From WTGU01 sp965242855 (GTDB taxonomy: Bacteria; Pseudomonadota; Alphaproteobacteria; UBA828), in contig OZ251509.1 of assembly GCA_965242855.1 (NCBI GenBank), positions 1,178,001 to 1,242,000 of the forward strand: a stretch of 64,000 bases of DNA, given 5' to 3'. The position numbers and the translations under genes were made by a program. This document shows, piece after piece, positions 34,290 through 42,181 of the stretch (position 1 is the stretch's first letter; every line of letters begins with the position of its first letter). The notes beneath the pieces were generated by a model, which was not told the origin of the DNA, made no database searches, and saw only the letters and a program-made list of their open reading frames with translations.

Positions 34290-34347
34290 TTGACCGCCGG
34301 TGCGGGATGCCTATGTTGCGATGCATCATTATGTTGCGACGCAACAT
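34290..34347 (+). promoter_or_regulatory. Phasin promoter with candidate PhaR operator
   Basis: -35 TTGACC (34290-34295), 16-nt spacer and -10 TATGTT (34312-34317) form a sigma-70-like promoter. A perfect palindrome ATGTTGC-GAC-GCAACAT at 34331-34347 lies just downstream of the expected start, and a half-copy ATGTTGCGATGCAT overlaps the -10. TGC-rich palindromes with a 3-nt centre are the kind of site bound by the phasin repressor PhaR; assignment to PhaR is inference. Confidence 0.6.
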
Positions 34348-34369
34348 GCAACGGACGGAGCGGGGAGCC

Positions 34370-34765
34370 ATGACCGCGAAATCGAAGACCACGGAAGGCC
34401 GGCGCTGGAGCGACGCGCCGTCGTTCGAAACCATCGTCGCGGAAAGCCGCGAGACCCTCGACAGCCTCGTCGAAGCCGCGACCGTCGCGGCGCGGGGCTG
34501 CGGCGCCATCGGCGACGCCTGGGCCGCGTTCGCCAAGGACGCCATGGAGGCGCAGGCCGAGGCGGCCAAGGCGGCGCTGGGCGCGCGCGACTGGACGGAG
34601 CTGGCGGACGCGCAGGCGCGCCACGCCAGGGCGTCGTTCGAGCGCGCGGCGAGCGCCGGCAAGCGGATCGCCGAGACCAGCGCCAAGACCGCCGACGACG
34701 CCCTCGCGCCGGTGCGCGCGCGGGCCGAGCGTTTCGTCGAACGCGCCCTCGGCGCCGCCGCGTAG
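34370..34765 (+). CDS. Phasin family protein
   Basis: 131 aa, granule-associated protein of polyhydroxyalkanoate storage. The start MTAKSKTTEGRRW follows CGGGGAG. The sequence SFETIVAESRETLDSLVEAATVAARGCGAIGDAWAAFAKDAMEAQAEAAKAALGARDWTELADAQARHARASFERA is the Phasin_2 pattern: Ala-rich amphipathic helices with little hydrophobic core. No phaC or phaR is in the window, but a palindromic operator-like site lies upstream. Confidence 0.85.
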   Translation: MTAKSKTTEGRRWSDAPSFETIVAESRETLDSLVEAATVAARGCGAIGDAWAAFAKDAMEAQAEAAKAALGARDWTELADAQARHARASFERAASAGKRIAETSAKTADDALAPVRARAERFVERALGAAA

Positions 34766-34772
34766 GCGGCCG

Positions 34773-35483
34773 CTAGCCGCCCGCACCCGGAGTGGCGGCG
34801 CCGCTCCGGGTGTGGGCCTTCGGCGCCGGGTTGAGGAGGGCGCTTTCGGCGCCGTCCCCGACGACGGCCGGCCCGCCCTCGAGGACGACCCGCTCGCCCT
34901 CGACGGCGACGCGGCCCGCGGCGATCAGGCGGACGGCGAGCGGGTAGCAGCGGTGCTCCTGCCGCAGCACGCGGGCGGCGAGGCGCGCAGGCGTGTCGCC
35001 GGAGAGCACGGGGACCGCCGCCTGCACGATGATCGGCCCGCTGTCCACTTCGGGCCGGACGAAATGGACGGTGCAGCCGCTGACGCGGACGCCGGCCGCG
35101 AGCGCCCTGGCGTGGGTGTCGCGCCCCTTGAACGCCGGCAGCAGCGACGGGTGGACGTTGATCAGGCGGTCGCGCCAGCGGTCGACGAAACCCGCCGTCA
35201 GGATGCGCATGAAGCCGGCGAGGCAGACCAGATCGACGCCGCCGGCCTCCAGGGCTGCGCTCAACGCCGCGTCGAAGGCGGCGCGGGATTCGTAAGCCCG
35301 GTGGTCGATCGCGCGGTGCGGCAGCCCCGCCCGCCGGGCGCGGGTCAGGCCGAAGGCGTCGGCGCGGTTGGCGATCACGAGCGCGATTTCGCTCGCGGCG
35401 CCGGCGGCGGCGCAGTCGTCGATCAGGGCTTGCAGGTTGGTGCCGCCGCCCGAGATCAGGACTCCCAGCCTGAGACGCGCCAT
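34773..35483 (-). CDS. purN: Phosphoribosylglycinamide formyltransferase PurN
   Basis: 236 aa, third step of de novo purine synthesis (formyl-THF-dependent formylation of GAR). Motifs: LGVLISGGGTNLQALID (phosphate-binding loop), VIANRADAFGLTRARRAGLP, LAGFMRIL and the catalytic INVHPSLLPAFKG with Asn and His, then GCTVHFVRPEVDSGPIIVQAAVPV containing the catalytic Asp. It carries a C-terminal extension (about 20 residues) beyond the family core. purM, its common partner, is not upstream; instead the DUF2066 gene is divergent. Confidence 0.95.
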   Translation of the reverse strand: MARLRLGVLISGGGTNLQALIDDCAAAGAASEIALVIANRADAFGLTRARRAGLPHRAIDHRAYESRAAFDAALSAALEAGGVDLVCLAGFMRILTAGFVDRWRDRLINVHPSLLPAFKGRDTHARALAAGVRVSGCTVHFVRPEVDSGPIIVQAAVPVLSGDTPARLAARVLRQEHRCYPLAVRLIAAGRVAVEGERVVLEGGPAVVGDGAESALLNPAPKAHTRSGAATPGAGG

Positions 35484-35605
35484 TCCGCCCCGCGGATGCC
35501 GGTCCGCGCCGGCCGTTTGCGACCGCGGGCCGCCGTGCTAGCCTCCCGCTCCGCCCCGGCGGCGGCCGGTTCGATCGACCATCGGAGCCCGGAACCATAA
35601 GCGGA

Positions 35606-36733
35606 TTGGCCCGCCTTGCAATCGCCGCGTCGCTGGCCTTTTTCGCCGCCGGCGCCGCCCTTGCCGAATCGGTGTTCACGGTCGAGAACGTCGCCATCGA
35701 CGTCGAGGCCGCCTCCGCGGTGGAGGCGCGGGAGCGCGCCCTCGCCGACGGCCAGCGGGCGGCGCTGGAAATCCTGCTGCGCCGGCTGACCGCGGCCGGC
35801 GCGGGCGCCGCGCCGCCCGTGCCCGATGACGAGGCCCTCGCGGCCATGGTCGCGGGCTTCTCCATCGCCGAGGAACGGGTCGCGCCCACCCGTTACCGCG
35901 CCGCCCTGACGGTGGATTTCGACCCGCGCGCCGTGCGCCGCCTGCTGCGCGACAACCGCATCGCCTACGCGGAGACCGTGAGCAAGCCCGTCCTGATCGT
36001 GGCCGTCCTGCGCGGCCCGCGCGGCGTGCGGCTGTGGGGCACGGCCAACCCGTGGCGCCGCGCCTGGGAGGAACGGCCGCCGCGCCGCGGCTTGGTGCCG
36101 ATCGCGCTTCCCCTGGGCGACGTCGTCGATCTGGGCCTCGTCGACGCGGCCCGGGCTCTGGCGCCGGACAGGGACGCCCTGGCCGCCCTGGCGCGCCGCC
36201 ACGGCACGACCGAGGTGGCGGTGGCGGTCGCCGGCCCGCTGGTGCCGGCGATCGCGGAAGACGATCCGATGGCCCCGGCCCTGGCGACGACGCTCTCGTT
36301 GCGCCGGCTCGCCGACGGCGGCGACCGCGTCCACGAGGAGACGGTGACCGGCCGCGCCGGCGAGGACGAGCGGGCGCTCCTGGACCGCGCCGCCGCGCTG
36401 GCTGCCGCCTTCCTCGAACGGGACTGGAAGCGCGCCAATCTGGTCGCCTACGACAGCGCGCGGGCGCTCCCCGTCCTGGTTCCGCTCGAGAACCTGGGCG
36501 CGTGGGTGGCGATCCGGCGGCGGCTGGACGGCCTCGCGGTGATCGCGGCGGTGGACATCGACTCCCTGTCGCGCCGCGCCGCGCGCCTGACGCTGCGTCA
36601 TTACGGCACCGAGGCGCAGCTGCGTCTCGCCCTCGAACAGGCCGATCTCGCGCTCGATGCGGAGGAGGACGGCTGGGTGCTGCGCCTCCGGGCGCCGGCG
36701 ACGGGGCGCCTCGGCGCCCGGCGGCATGGCTGA
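35606..36733 (+). CDS. DUF2066 domain-containing secreted protein
   Basis: 375 aa. A signal peptide (MARLAIAASLAFFAAGAALA) is followed by ESVFTVENVAIDVEAASAVEARERALADGQRAALEILLRRLT, the DUF2066 start. The rest matches this poorly characterised family, which in alphaproteobacteria stands next to hdaA. The start codon is taken as TTG because it opens the signal peptide; no good ribosome-binding site is visible, so it is the least certain start in this operon. The stop overlaps hdaA by 8 nt. Function unknown; possibly periplasmic. Confidence 0.82.
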   Translation: MARLAIAASLAFFAAGAALAESVFTVENVAIDVEAASAVEARERALADGQRAALEILLRRLTAAGAGAAPPVPDDEALAAMVAGFSIAEERVAPTRYRAALTVDFDPRAVRRLLRDNRIAYAETVSKPVLIVAVLRGPRGVRLWGTANPWRRAWEERPPRRGLVPIALPLGDVVDLGLVDAARALAPDRDALAALARRHGTTEVAVAVAGPLVPAIAEDDPMAPALATTLSLRRLADGGDRVHEETVTGRAGEDERALLDRAAALAAAFLERDWKRANLVAYDSARALPVLVPLENLGAWVAIRRRLDGLAVIAAVDIDSLSRRAARLTLRHYGTEAQLRLALEQADLALDAEEDGWVLRLRAPATGRLGARRHG

Positions 36734-37412
36734 GGCCGGGCCGCCGCGCCAGCTCGCCTTCGACCTGGGCTCCCGCCCGGCCTTCGGCCGCGCCGACTTC
36801 CTGGTGGCGCCCTGCAACGAAGCGGCGGTGGCCTGGCTCGACCGCTGGCCCGACTGGCCCGGCCCGGCGCTCGTCGTCCACGGCCCGCCCGGTTCCGGGA
36901 AGAGCCATCTCGCGCAGGCCTGGCGGGCGCGAAGCGGGGCCGAGGCGGTGGCGGCGTCGGCCCTCGCCGGGGACGCGCCGGGCGCCTGGCGGGAGGCGTC
37001 GGCGCTGGTCGTCGAGGACGCAGGCCGCGGCCCGCTCGACGAGCGCGCGCTGCTGCACCGCTACAACCGCGCGCACGAGCGCGGCGGGCATCTCCTGCTC
37101 ACCGCCGGGGCGCCGCCCGCCCGCTGGCGCCTCGCGCTGCCCGACCTGGCGTCGCGGCTCCGGCTGGCGCCTGCGGCGGCGCTCGGGATGCCGGACGACG
37201 CGCTGCTCGGCGCCCTCGTGGTCAAGCTGTTCGCCGACCGGCAGATGGCGGTGGCGCCCGAAGTGCCGGCCTATCTGGTGCCGCGCATCGAGCGGCGGTT
37301 CGACGCGGTGGCCGCTCTGGTAGACGCGCTGGACCGCGCCGCGCTCGCTGAGAACAGGCCCGTCACCGTGCCCCTCGCCCGCGCCGTCCTGGCCGCCCGT
37401 GCGGGCTCCTGA
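36726..37412 (+). CDS. hdaA: DnaA-related regulatory ATPase HdaA (Hda homologue)
   Basis: 228 aa AAA+ protein resembling DnaA domain III without the DNA-binding domain. The N-terminal RQLAFDLG is the sliding-clamp (beta) binding motif. Then follow LVAPCNEAAVAWLDRWPDW, Walker A HGPPGSGKSHLAQAW, Walker B-like LVVEDAG and the DnaA-like PDLASRLRLAP. It stimulates hydrolysis of DnaA-ATP after replication initiation. It is translationally coupled to DUF2066 and lies ahead of ppk, the usual alphaproteobacterial order. Confidence 0.92.
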   Translation: MAEAGPPRQLAFDLGSRPAFGRADFLVAPCNEAAVAWLDRWPDWPGPALVVHGPPGSGKSHLAQAWRARSGAEAVAASALAGDAPGAWREASALVVEDAGRGPLDERALLHRYNRAHERGGHLLLTAGAPPARWRLALPDLASRLRLAPAAALGMPDDALLGALVVKLFADRQMAVAPEVPAYLVPRIERRFDAVAALVDALDRAALAENRPVTVPLARAVLAARAGS

Positions 37413-37492
37413 TCGCGCGCGCGCCGGGGAAGGGGTGTTTTCGTGCGCCCGCGGGCCCGCTATGGTCGGCGCGGGGGCAGGGGACGAAGGCG

Positions 37493-39655
37493 ATGGCGAA
37501 GGCGCGGCGCGCGGTCGAGGAGGGCGGTTTCGCGCCCGCCGACAAGTTCATCAACCGGGAGCTGAGCTGGCTCGCCTTCAACGCGCGGGTGATGGAGGAG
37601 GCCGAGAACCGCGACCATCCGCCGCTGGAGCGCCTGCGCTTCCTCTCGATCTCCGGCTCCAACCTCGACGAGTTCTACATGGTGCGCGTCGCCGGGCTGC
37701 ACGGCCAGGTCGAGGCGGGGATCACGGAGCTGTCGCGGGACGGCCTGACCCCCGCTGCCCAGATCGCCGCCGTCAACGCCCGCGCCAACGCCCTGATGGC
37801 GCAGCAGCAGGAGGGCTGGCTGGCACTGCGCGCCGAGCTCGGCCGGGCGGGAATCGCCATCGTCGCCGCCGGCGCGCTCGCCGCGGACGAGCGGCGCTGG
37901 CTCGAGGGCTATTTCGTCGACCGCCTGTTCCCCGTGCTGACCCCGCTCGCGGTCGATCCGGCGCATCCCTTTCCCTTCATCCCCAATCTCGGGTTCAGCC
38001 TCGCCCTCGAACTGGTCGAGCGGAACACCGGCCGCCGGGTGCCGAGCCTCGTGCGCGTGCCGAGCCAGGTCGAGCGGTTCATCCGCCTGCCGGAGGGCGC
38101 GGCGGCCGGCATCCGCTTCATCGCGCTGGAGGACGTGGTGGAGATGTTCCTCGACCGGCTGTTCCCCGGCTTCGCGGTCGCCGCGGTCGGGCAGTTCCGC
38201 ATCCTCCGCGACAGCGACATCGAGCTCGAGGAGAAGGCCGAGGACCTCGTGCGCTCGTTCGAGAGCGCTCTCAAACGCCGGCGCCGCGGCGGCGTCATCC
38301 GGCTCGAGGTGGACGCCGCCATGCCGGAGACCATGCTGGCCTTTCTCGCCGACAAGCTCGGCGTCGATGCGCGCGACGTCGTCAAGGTCGGCGGCATCCT
38401 CGGCTTGGCCGACACCGCGATGCTCATCAAGTGCGGGCGTTCCGACCTGGAATTCCCGCCCTACCGCGCGCGCTTCCCCGAGCGCATCCGCGATTACGGC
38501 GGCGACTGCTTCGCCGCGATCAAGGCGAAGGACATTCTCGTCCACCATCCCTACGAGAGCTTCGACGTGGTCGTCCAGTTCCTCGATCAGGCGGCGCGGG
38601 ACCCGGACGTGATCGCGATCAAGCAGACGCTCTACCGCACGAGCGACGATTCGCCGATCGTCAAGGCGCTGATCGAGGCGGCGGAGGCCGGCAAGTCGGT
38701 GACGGCGCTGGTCGAGCTCAAGGCCCGCTTCGACGAGGCGGCCAACATCCGCCGGGCGCGGAACCTGGAGCGCGCCGGCGCCCAGGTGGTGTACGGCTTC
38801 ATGGACCTCAAGACCCACGCCAAGGCGTCGCTGGTGGTGCGGCGCGAGGGCGACGGGCTGCGCAGCTACGTCCATTACGGCACCGGCAACTACCACCCCG
38901 TCACCGCCGAGATCTACACGGACCTCTCGTTCTTCACCTGCGCGCCGGCGCTGTGCCGGGATGCGGCGCTGCTCTTCAACTACCTGACGGGGGGCGCGCC
39001 GCCGGAGCGCTACGAGAAGATCGCCGTGGCCCCCCTCGGCCTGCGCGAGATGCTGGGCGACCTGATCGAGGCGGAGATCGGCCACGCCCGCGCCGGGCGG
39101 CCGGCGGCGATCTGGGCGAAGCTCAACGCGCTCGTGGACCCGGACGTGATCGAGTCGCTCTATGCGGCCTCCGCGGCCGGGGTCTCCATCGACCTGGTGG
39201 TGCGCGGCATCTGCTGCCTGCGGCCGGGGGTGCCGGGGCTCTCGGAGAACGTCCGGGTGAAGAGCATCGTCGGGCGTTTCCTCGAACACTCCCGCATCGT
39301 CTGCTTCGGGGCCGGCCACGGCCTGCCCTCGCCCAGGGCCAGGGTGTTCCTCTCCTCGGCGGACTGGATGGCCCGCAACCTCGACGGGCGGGTCGAAGCG
39401 ATGGTGCCGATCGAGAACCCGACCGTCCATGAGCAGGTCCTCGAACAGATCATGACGGCGAACCTGCGCGACGACGAGCAGAGCTGGACGCTGGGCCCCG
39501 ACGGCGCCTATTCCCGCGTGCGGCGCGGGAACGAGCCGCTCAACGCCCACCGCTTCTTCATGACCAACCCGTCGCTCTCCGGGCGCGGCACGGCGCGGCG
39601 CGAACCGTTGCTGACCCTGGCGGCGGCCGGCGGCGGGGCCTCCCGCGACGGGTGA
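37493..39655 (+). CDS. ppk: Polyphosphate kinase (PPK1)
   Basis: 720 aa, full length. N-domain: FINRELSWLAFNARVMEEAENRDHPPLERLRFLSISGSNLDEFYMVRVAGL. Catalytic PLD-like domains: AIKQTLYRTSDDSPIVKALIEAAEAGKSVTALVELKARFDEAANI and HYGTGNYHPVTAEIYTDLSFFT with the phosphorylated His region. The C-domain has VRGICCLRPGVPGLSENVRVKSIVGRFLEHSRI. It reversibly polymerises the ATP gamma-phosphate into polyphosphate. The stop overlaps ppx (GTGA), so synthesis and breakdown enzymes are translated together. Confidence 0.97.
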   Translation: MAKARRAVEEGGFAPADKFINRELSWLAFNARVMEEAENRDHPPLERLRFLSISGSNLDEFYMVRVAGLHGQVEAGITELSRDGLTPAAQIAAVNARANALMAQQQEGWLALRAELGRAGIAIVAAGALAADERRWLEGYFVDRLFPVLTPLAVDPAHPFPFIPNLGFSLALELVERNTGRRVPSLVRVPSQVERFIRLPEGAAAGIRFIALEDVVEMFLDRLFPGFAVAAVGQFRILRDSDIELEEKAEDLVRSFESALKRRRRGGVIRLEVDAAMPETMLAFLADKLGVDARDVVKVGGILGLADTAMLIKCGRSDLEFPPYRARFPERIRDYGGDCFAAIKAKDILVHHPYESFDVVVQFLDQAARDPDVIAIKQTLYRTSDDSPIVKALIEAAEAGKSVTALVELKARFDEAANIRRARNLERAGAQVVYGFMDLKTHAKASLVVRREGDGLRSYVHYGTGNYHPVTAEIYTDLSFFTCAPALCRDAALLFNYLTGGAPPERYEKIAVAPLGLREMLGDLIEAEIGHARAGRPAAIWAKLNALVDPDVIESLYAASAAGVSIDLVVRGICCLRPGVPGLSENVRVKSIVGRFLEHSRIVCFGAGHGLPSPRARVFLSSADWMARNLDGRVEAMVPIENPTVHEQVLEQIMTANLRDDEQSWTLGPDGAYSRVRRGNEPLNAHRFFMTNPSLSGRGTARREPLLTLAAAGGGASRDG

Positions 39656-41178
39656 GCGACGCGCGGGGCGACAGGGGGTCCGCGGGCGGCGCGGCTCCGC
39701 CGGGGGCCGGGCCGGGCGGAGCGGGGCCTTGCGGCGTCCTCGACGTGGGCTCGAACTCCATCCGCCTCGTCGTCTTCGAGGCGCCGGCACGGGCGCCCGT
39801 GCCGCTTTTCAACGAGCGGGAGCTGTGCGGCCTCGGCGCCGCGCTCGCCGAGACGGGAAGGCTCGCGCCGCAGGCGGTCGAACCGGCGCTGGCGGCGCTG
39901 CGCCGCTTCGCCGCCGTGGCGGCCGCGCTCGGCGCGCACCCGCTCGATGCCGTGGCGACCGCGGCCGTGCGCGAGGCGGCGGACGGCGCCCGCTTCCGCG
40001 CGGCGGCGGCGCGGGAGGCGGGTTTCGCGCTGCGCGTCCTCTCGGGCGCGGAGGAGGCCCGCTACGCGGCGCTGGGCGTGGTCTCGGCGTTTCCCGGCGC
40101 GAGCGGGCTGATGGCCGATCTCGGCGGCGGCAGCCTCGAACTCGTGCGCCTCGAAGGGGGGCGGCCGGCGGCGCATGCGACGCTGCCGCTGGGGGTGCTC
40201 CGGCTGGGCGGTCTCGCGCCCGCCCGCGCCGCCGCCCTGGCGGCGGAGAGCCTGCGCGGGTTGTCCTGGTTGGGCGCGGCGCGGGGGGCGCCGGTCCATC
40301 TCGTCGGCGGGGCGTGGCGGGCGCTGGCCCGGCTCCACATGGCCGCCGCGCGGCATCCCGTGCCCATCGTCCACCATCACCGCCTGACGGCCCGGGAGGC
40401 CCGCGACGCGGCCGAAGGCTTCGCCGCCGCCGACCCGCGCGCGCTCCGGGCGGATGGGCTGCGGGCGCGGCGCCTGGCCACGGTGCCGAGCGCCGCGGCG
40501 GTGCTGCGCGCGCTGCTGGAGGAAGCGGCGCCGGGGGAGGTTCTGTTCTCCGCCTACGGTCTGCGCGAGGGGCTTCTCTTCGACAGGCTGCCGGCGGCCG
40601 TGCGGGCGGCGGATCCGCTCGTCGAGGCCTGCCGGCGGGCGGCGCGCCGTGACGGGCGCGGCCTCGCCTATGCCGAGGCGCTCGATTCCTGGCTCGCCCG
40701 CGCCGGGCTTCCGCCTGCCGGCCCCTGGCGTCGCCTGCGGCCGGCGGCGGCGGCGCTGTCGGAGATCGCCTGGCGCCGCCACCCGGATTTCCGCGCGGCG
40801 GACGCCTTCATGCGCATCGCGCGCGCGCCCTTTGTCGGCATCGGCCACCCCGAGCGCGTCTTCCTCGCCCTGGCCATCGCCGCGCGCTACAAGCCCGCCT
40901 TGCCCGCCGAAGCCGCCCGGACCGCGGAGCGGCTGCTGCCGCCGGAGGCCCGGGACCAGGCCCGCGCCCTTGGCCTCGCGCTCCGTCTGGCCGAGCGCCT
41001 CTCCGGCGGCGCGCCCCCGGTGCTGGATGAATCCCGCCTCGCGCTGGAGGGCGGCGACCGCCTGACGCTCCGGCTCGCGCCCCGCCATCGGCCCCTCGCC
41101 GCCGGCAAGGCCCGCGCCGCCGCCGAGGCCCTGGCCCGCGCCCTCGGTCGCGGCCTCCGAATCGAGGACGAGGCATGA
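39652..41178 (+). CDS. ppx: Exopolyphosphatase (Ppx/GppA family)
   Basis: 508 aa. GTG start overlapping the ppk stop. Signature loops of the ASKHA fold: GVLDVGSNSIRLVVFEAP, VATAAVREAADG, VLSGAEEARYAALGVVSAFPGASGLMADLGGGSLELVRL and TLPLGVLRLG. The C-terminal part is the HD-like helical domain found in longer Ppx proteins. It releases phosphate from polyphosphate or from pppGpp. The N-terminus carries a Gly/Ala-rich tail of about 25 residues ahead of the core. Confidence 0.95.
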   Translation: MSDARGDRGSAGGAAPPGAGPGGAGPCGVLDVGSNSIRLVVFEAPARAPVPLFNERELCGLGAALAETGRLAPQAVEPALAALRRFAAVAAALGAHPLDAVATAAVREAADGARFRAAAAREAGFALRVLSGAEEARYAALGVVSAFPGASGLMADLGGGSLELVRLEGGRPAAHATLPLGVLRLGGLAPARAAALAAESLRGLSWLGAARGAPVHLVGGAWRALARLHMAAARHPVPIVHHHRLTAREARDAAEGFAAADPRALRADGLRARRLATVPSAAAVLRALLEEAAPGEVLFSAYGLREGLLFDRLPAAVRAADPLVEACRRAARRDGRGLAYAEALDSWLARAGLPPAGPWRRLRPAAAALSEIAWRRHPDFRAADAFMRIARAPFVGIGHPERVFLALAIAARYKPALPAEAARTAERLLPPEARDQARALGLALRLAERLSGGAPPVLDESRLALEGGDRLTLRLAPRHRPLAAGKARAAAEALARALGRGLRIEDEA

Positions 41179-41221
41179 GCCGCTTGGCGGGCGCCCCGGC
41201 GCGGGCTAAGAATGGCCCCGC

Positions 41222-41306
41222 GCGGGCGTGGCGGAACAGGTAGACGCGCGGGTCTCAAAAACCCGTTCCTTCGGGAGTGTGAGTTCGAGTCTCACCGCCC
41301 GCACCA
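41222..41306 (+). tRNA. tRNA-Leu (anticodon CAA)
   Basis: Type II tRNA with acceptor GCGGGCG/CGCCCGC, anticodon arm CGGGT-CTCAAAA-ACCCG (anticodon CAA), variable arm (TTCCTTCGGGAG) and T-arm GTGAGTTCGAGTCTCAC. Discriminator A and an encoded CCA end at 41306. It marks the left edge of a defence island. Confidence 0.97.
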
Positions 41307-41352
41307 CCGGCGGCGCTCGTCCGGGCCGCCGCCTGCCGGCGGGGGAGGACGG

Positions 41353-41670
41353 ATGGCGACGGAGACTTATCCATACGAGCCGGATTATGCGGTTCCGCCG
41401 GGGTGGATCCTCGAAGAGCACCTGGAGGCGCAGGGGCTTTCCCTTGCCGCGTTCGCGCGCCGGTGCGGGCGTTCGTCCAAGCTGATCGGCGAGATCGTCT
41501 CGGGCAAGGCGCCGATTGAGCCGGGAACGGCGCTCCAATTCGAGAAGGTGCTCGGCCTCGACGCCCACATCTGGCTCGGAATCGAATCCAGCTACCGGCT
41601 TCACAAGGCGCGGGCGGCGGAGGCGGCAGCCTTGGGGCGGAAGCCGGAGGGCGGGGCTCCGGCGTTCTGA
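41353..41670 (+). CDS. Orphan HigA-like XRE antitoxin family protein
   Basis: 105 aa. PPGWILEEHLEAQGLSLAAFARRCGRSSKLIGEIVSGKAPIEPGTALQFEKVLGLDAHIWLGIESSYRLHKA is the HigA/VapI pattern: an HTH at about 27-50, then the conserved WL element. The start follows GGGGGAGG. No HigB-like gene is adjacent: the next gene downstream encodes an unrelated basic protein and upstream is tRNA-Leu. It may be an orphan regulator or have lost its toxin. Confidence 0.82.
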   Translation: MATETYPYEPDYAVPPGWILEEHLEAQGLSLAAFARRCGRSSKLIGEIVSGKAPIEPGTALQFEKVLGLDAHIWLGIESSYRLHKARAAEAAALGRKPEGGAPAF

Positions 41671-41807
41671 TTCCCCGGTGTGCGTGGGGGCGGTTCTTCT
41701 GTGATCTTTTTCGGTTCAGGTTCTTGCACTCGGCTTGCCGAAGGCCCATATATCCGGTGGCCATACGGTGCCGGGCACCGATATGTGGTTTGCAGTTGGA
41801 GGGGAAG

Positions 41808-42149
41808 ATGGCGGAAAAGCCCGCTCATCGCCGCGCCAAGGCCAAGGCTGCGGGGCGCGGCGGCAGGACGGAGGTTTCTCTTCGCGGCGGCCAGCGTCTC
41901 GACGCTCTCACGAAGGGCGGGGGGCGGGCGACCGAAGTCGAGCGTAGCGGCACCGCGGCCGGCCTGGGGAAGGCGGCCGGGCGCCTGAAGAAGGCGGGAA
42001 CCCGGCGGAAGGTCCTGCAAGTGCCACAGAAGGACATGGGGGCTGCTGTCACTGCCTTGCGCAAGGCCGGTATCAGTGGGACGGTGAAGAACATGAGTGG
42101 TACAAAGTGGTGGCGAGTGCGGCGGCCCGCAAAGGGCCGCAGACCATAG
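41808..42149 (+). CDS. Small basic hypothetical protein
   Basis: 113 aa from MAEKPAHRRAKAKAAG, preceded by GGAGGGGAAG. The N-terminal 20 residues are highly basic. The core (VSLRGGQRLDALTKGGGRATEVERSG, RRKVLQVPQKDMGAAVTALRKAGISGTVKNMSGTKWWRV) looks like a compact folded domain with a conserved-looking end. I do not recognise it. It is convergent with the PARIS-like gene (32 nt between stops) and directly downstream of the orphan HigA-like gene, so it could be a defence or toxin component; this is conjecture. Confidence 0.6.
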   Translation: MAEKPAHRRAKAKAAGRGGRTEVSLRGGQRLDALTKGGGRATEVERSGTAAGLGKAAGRLKKAGTRRKVLQVPQKDMGAAVTALRKAGISGTVKNMSGTKWWRVRRPAKGRRP

Positions 42150-42181
42150 CGGCACAGTTGCCATCGTGTATCAGTGTTTCG

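Noticed and set aside
37460..39790. Very long open frames opposite ppk, hsdR, hyuA and other genes
   Set aside because: They are antisense shadows caused by high GC content. They show Asp/Arg/Ala-rich sequence without domain character, while the opposite strand encodes recognised full-length proteins.
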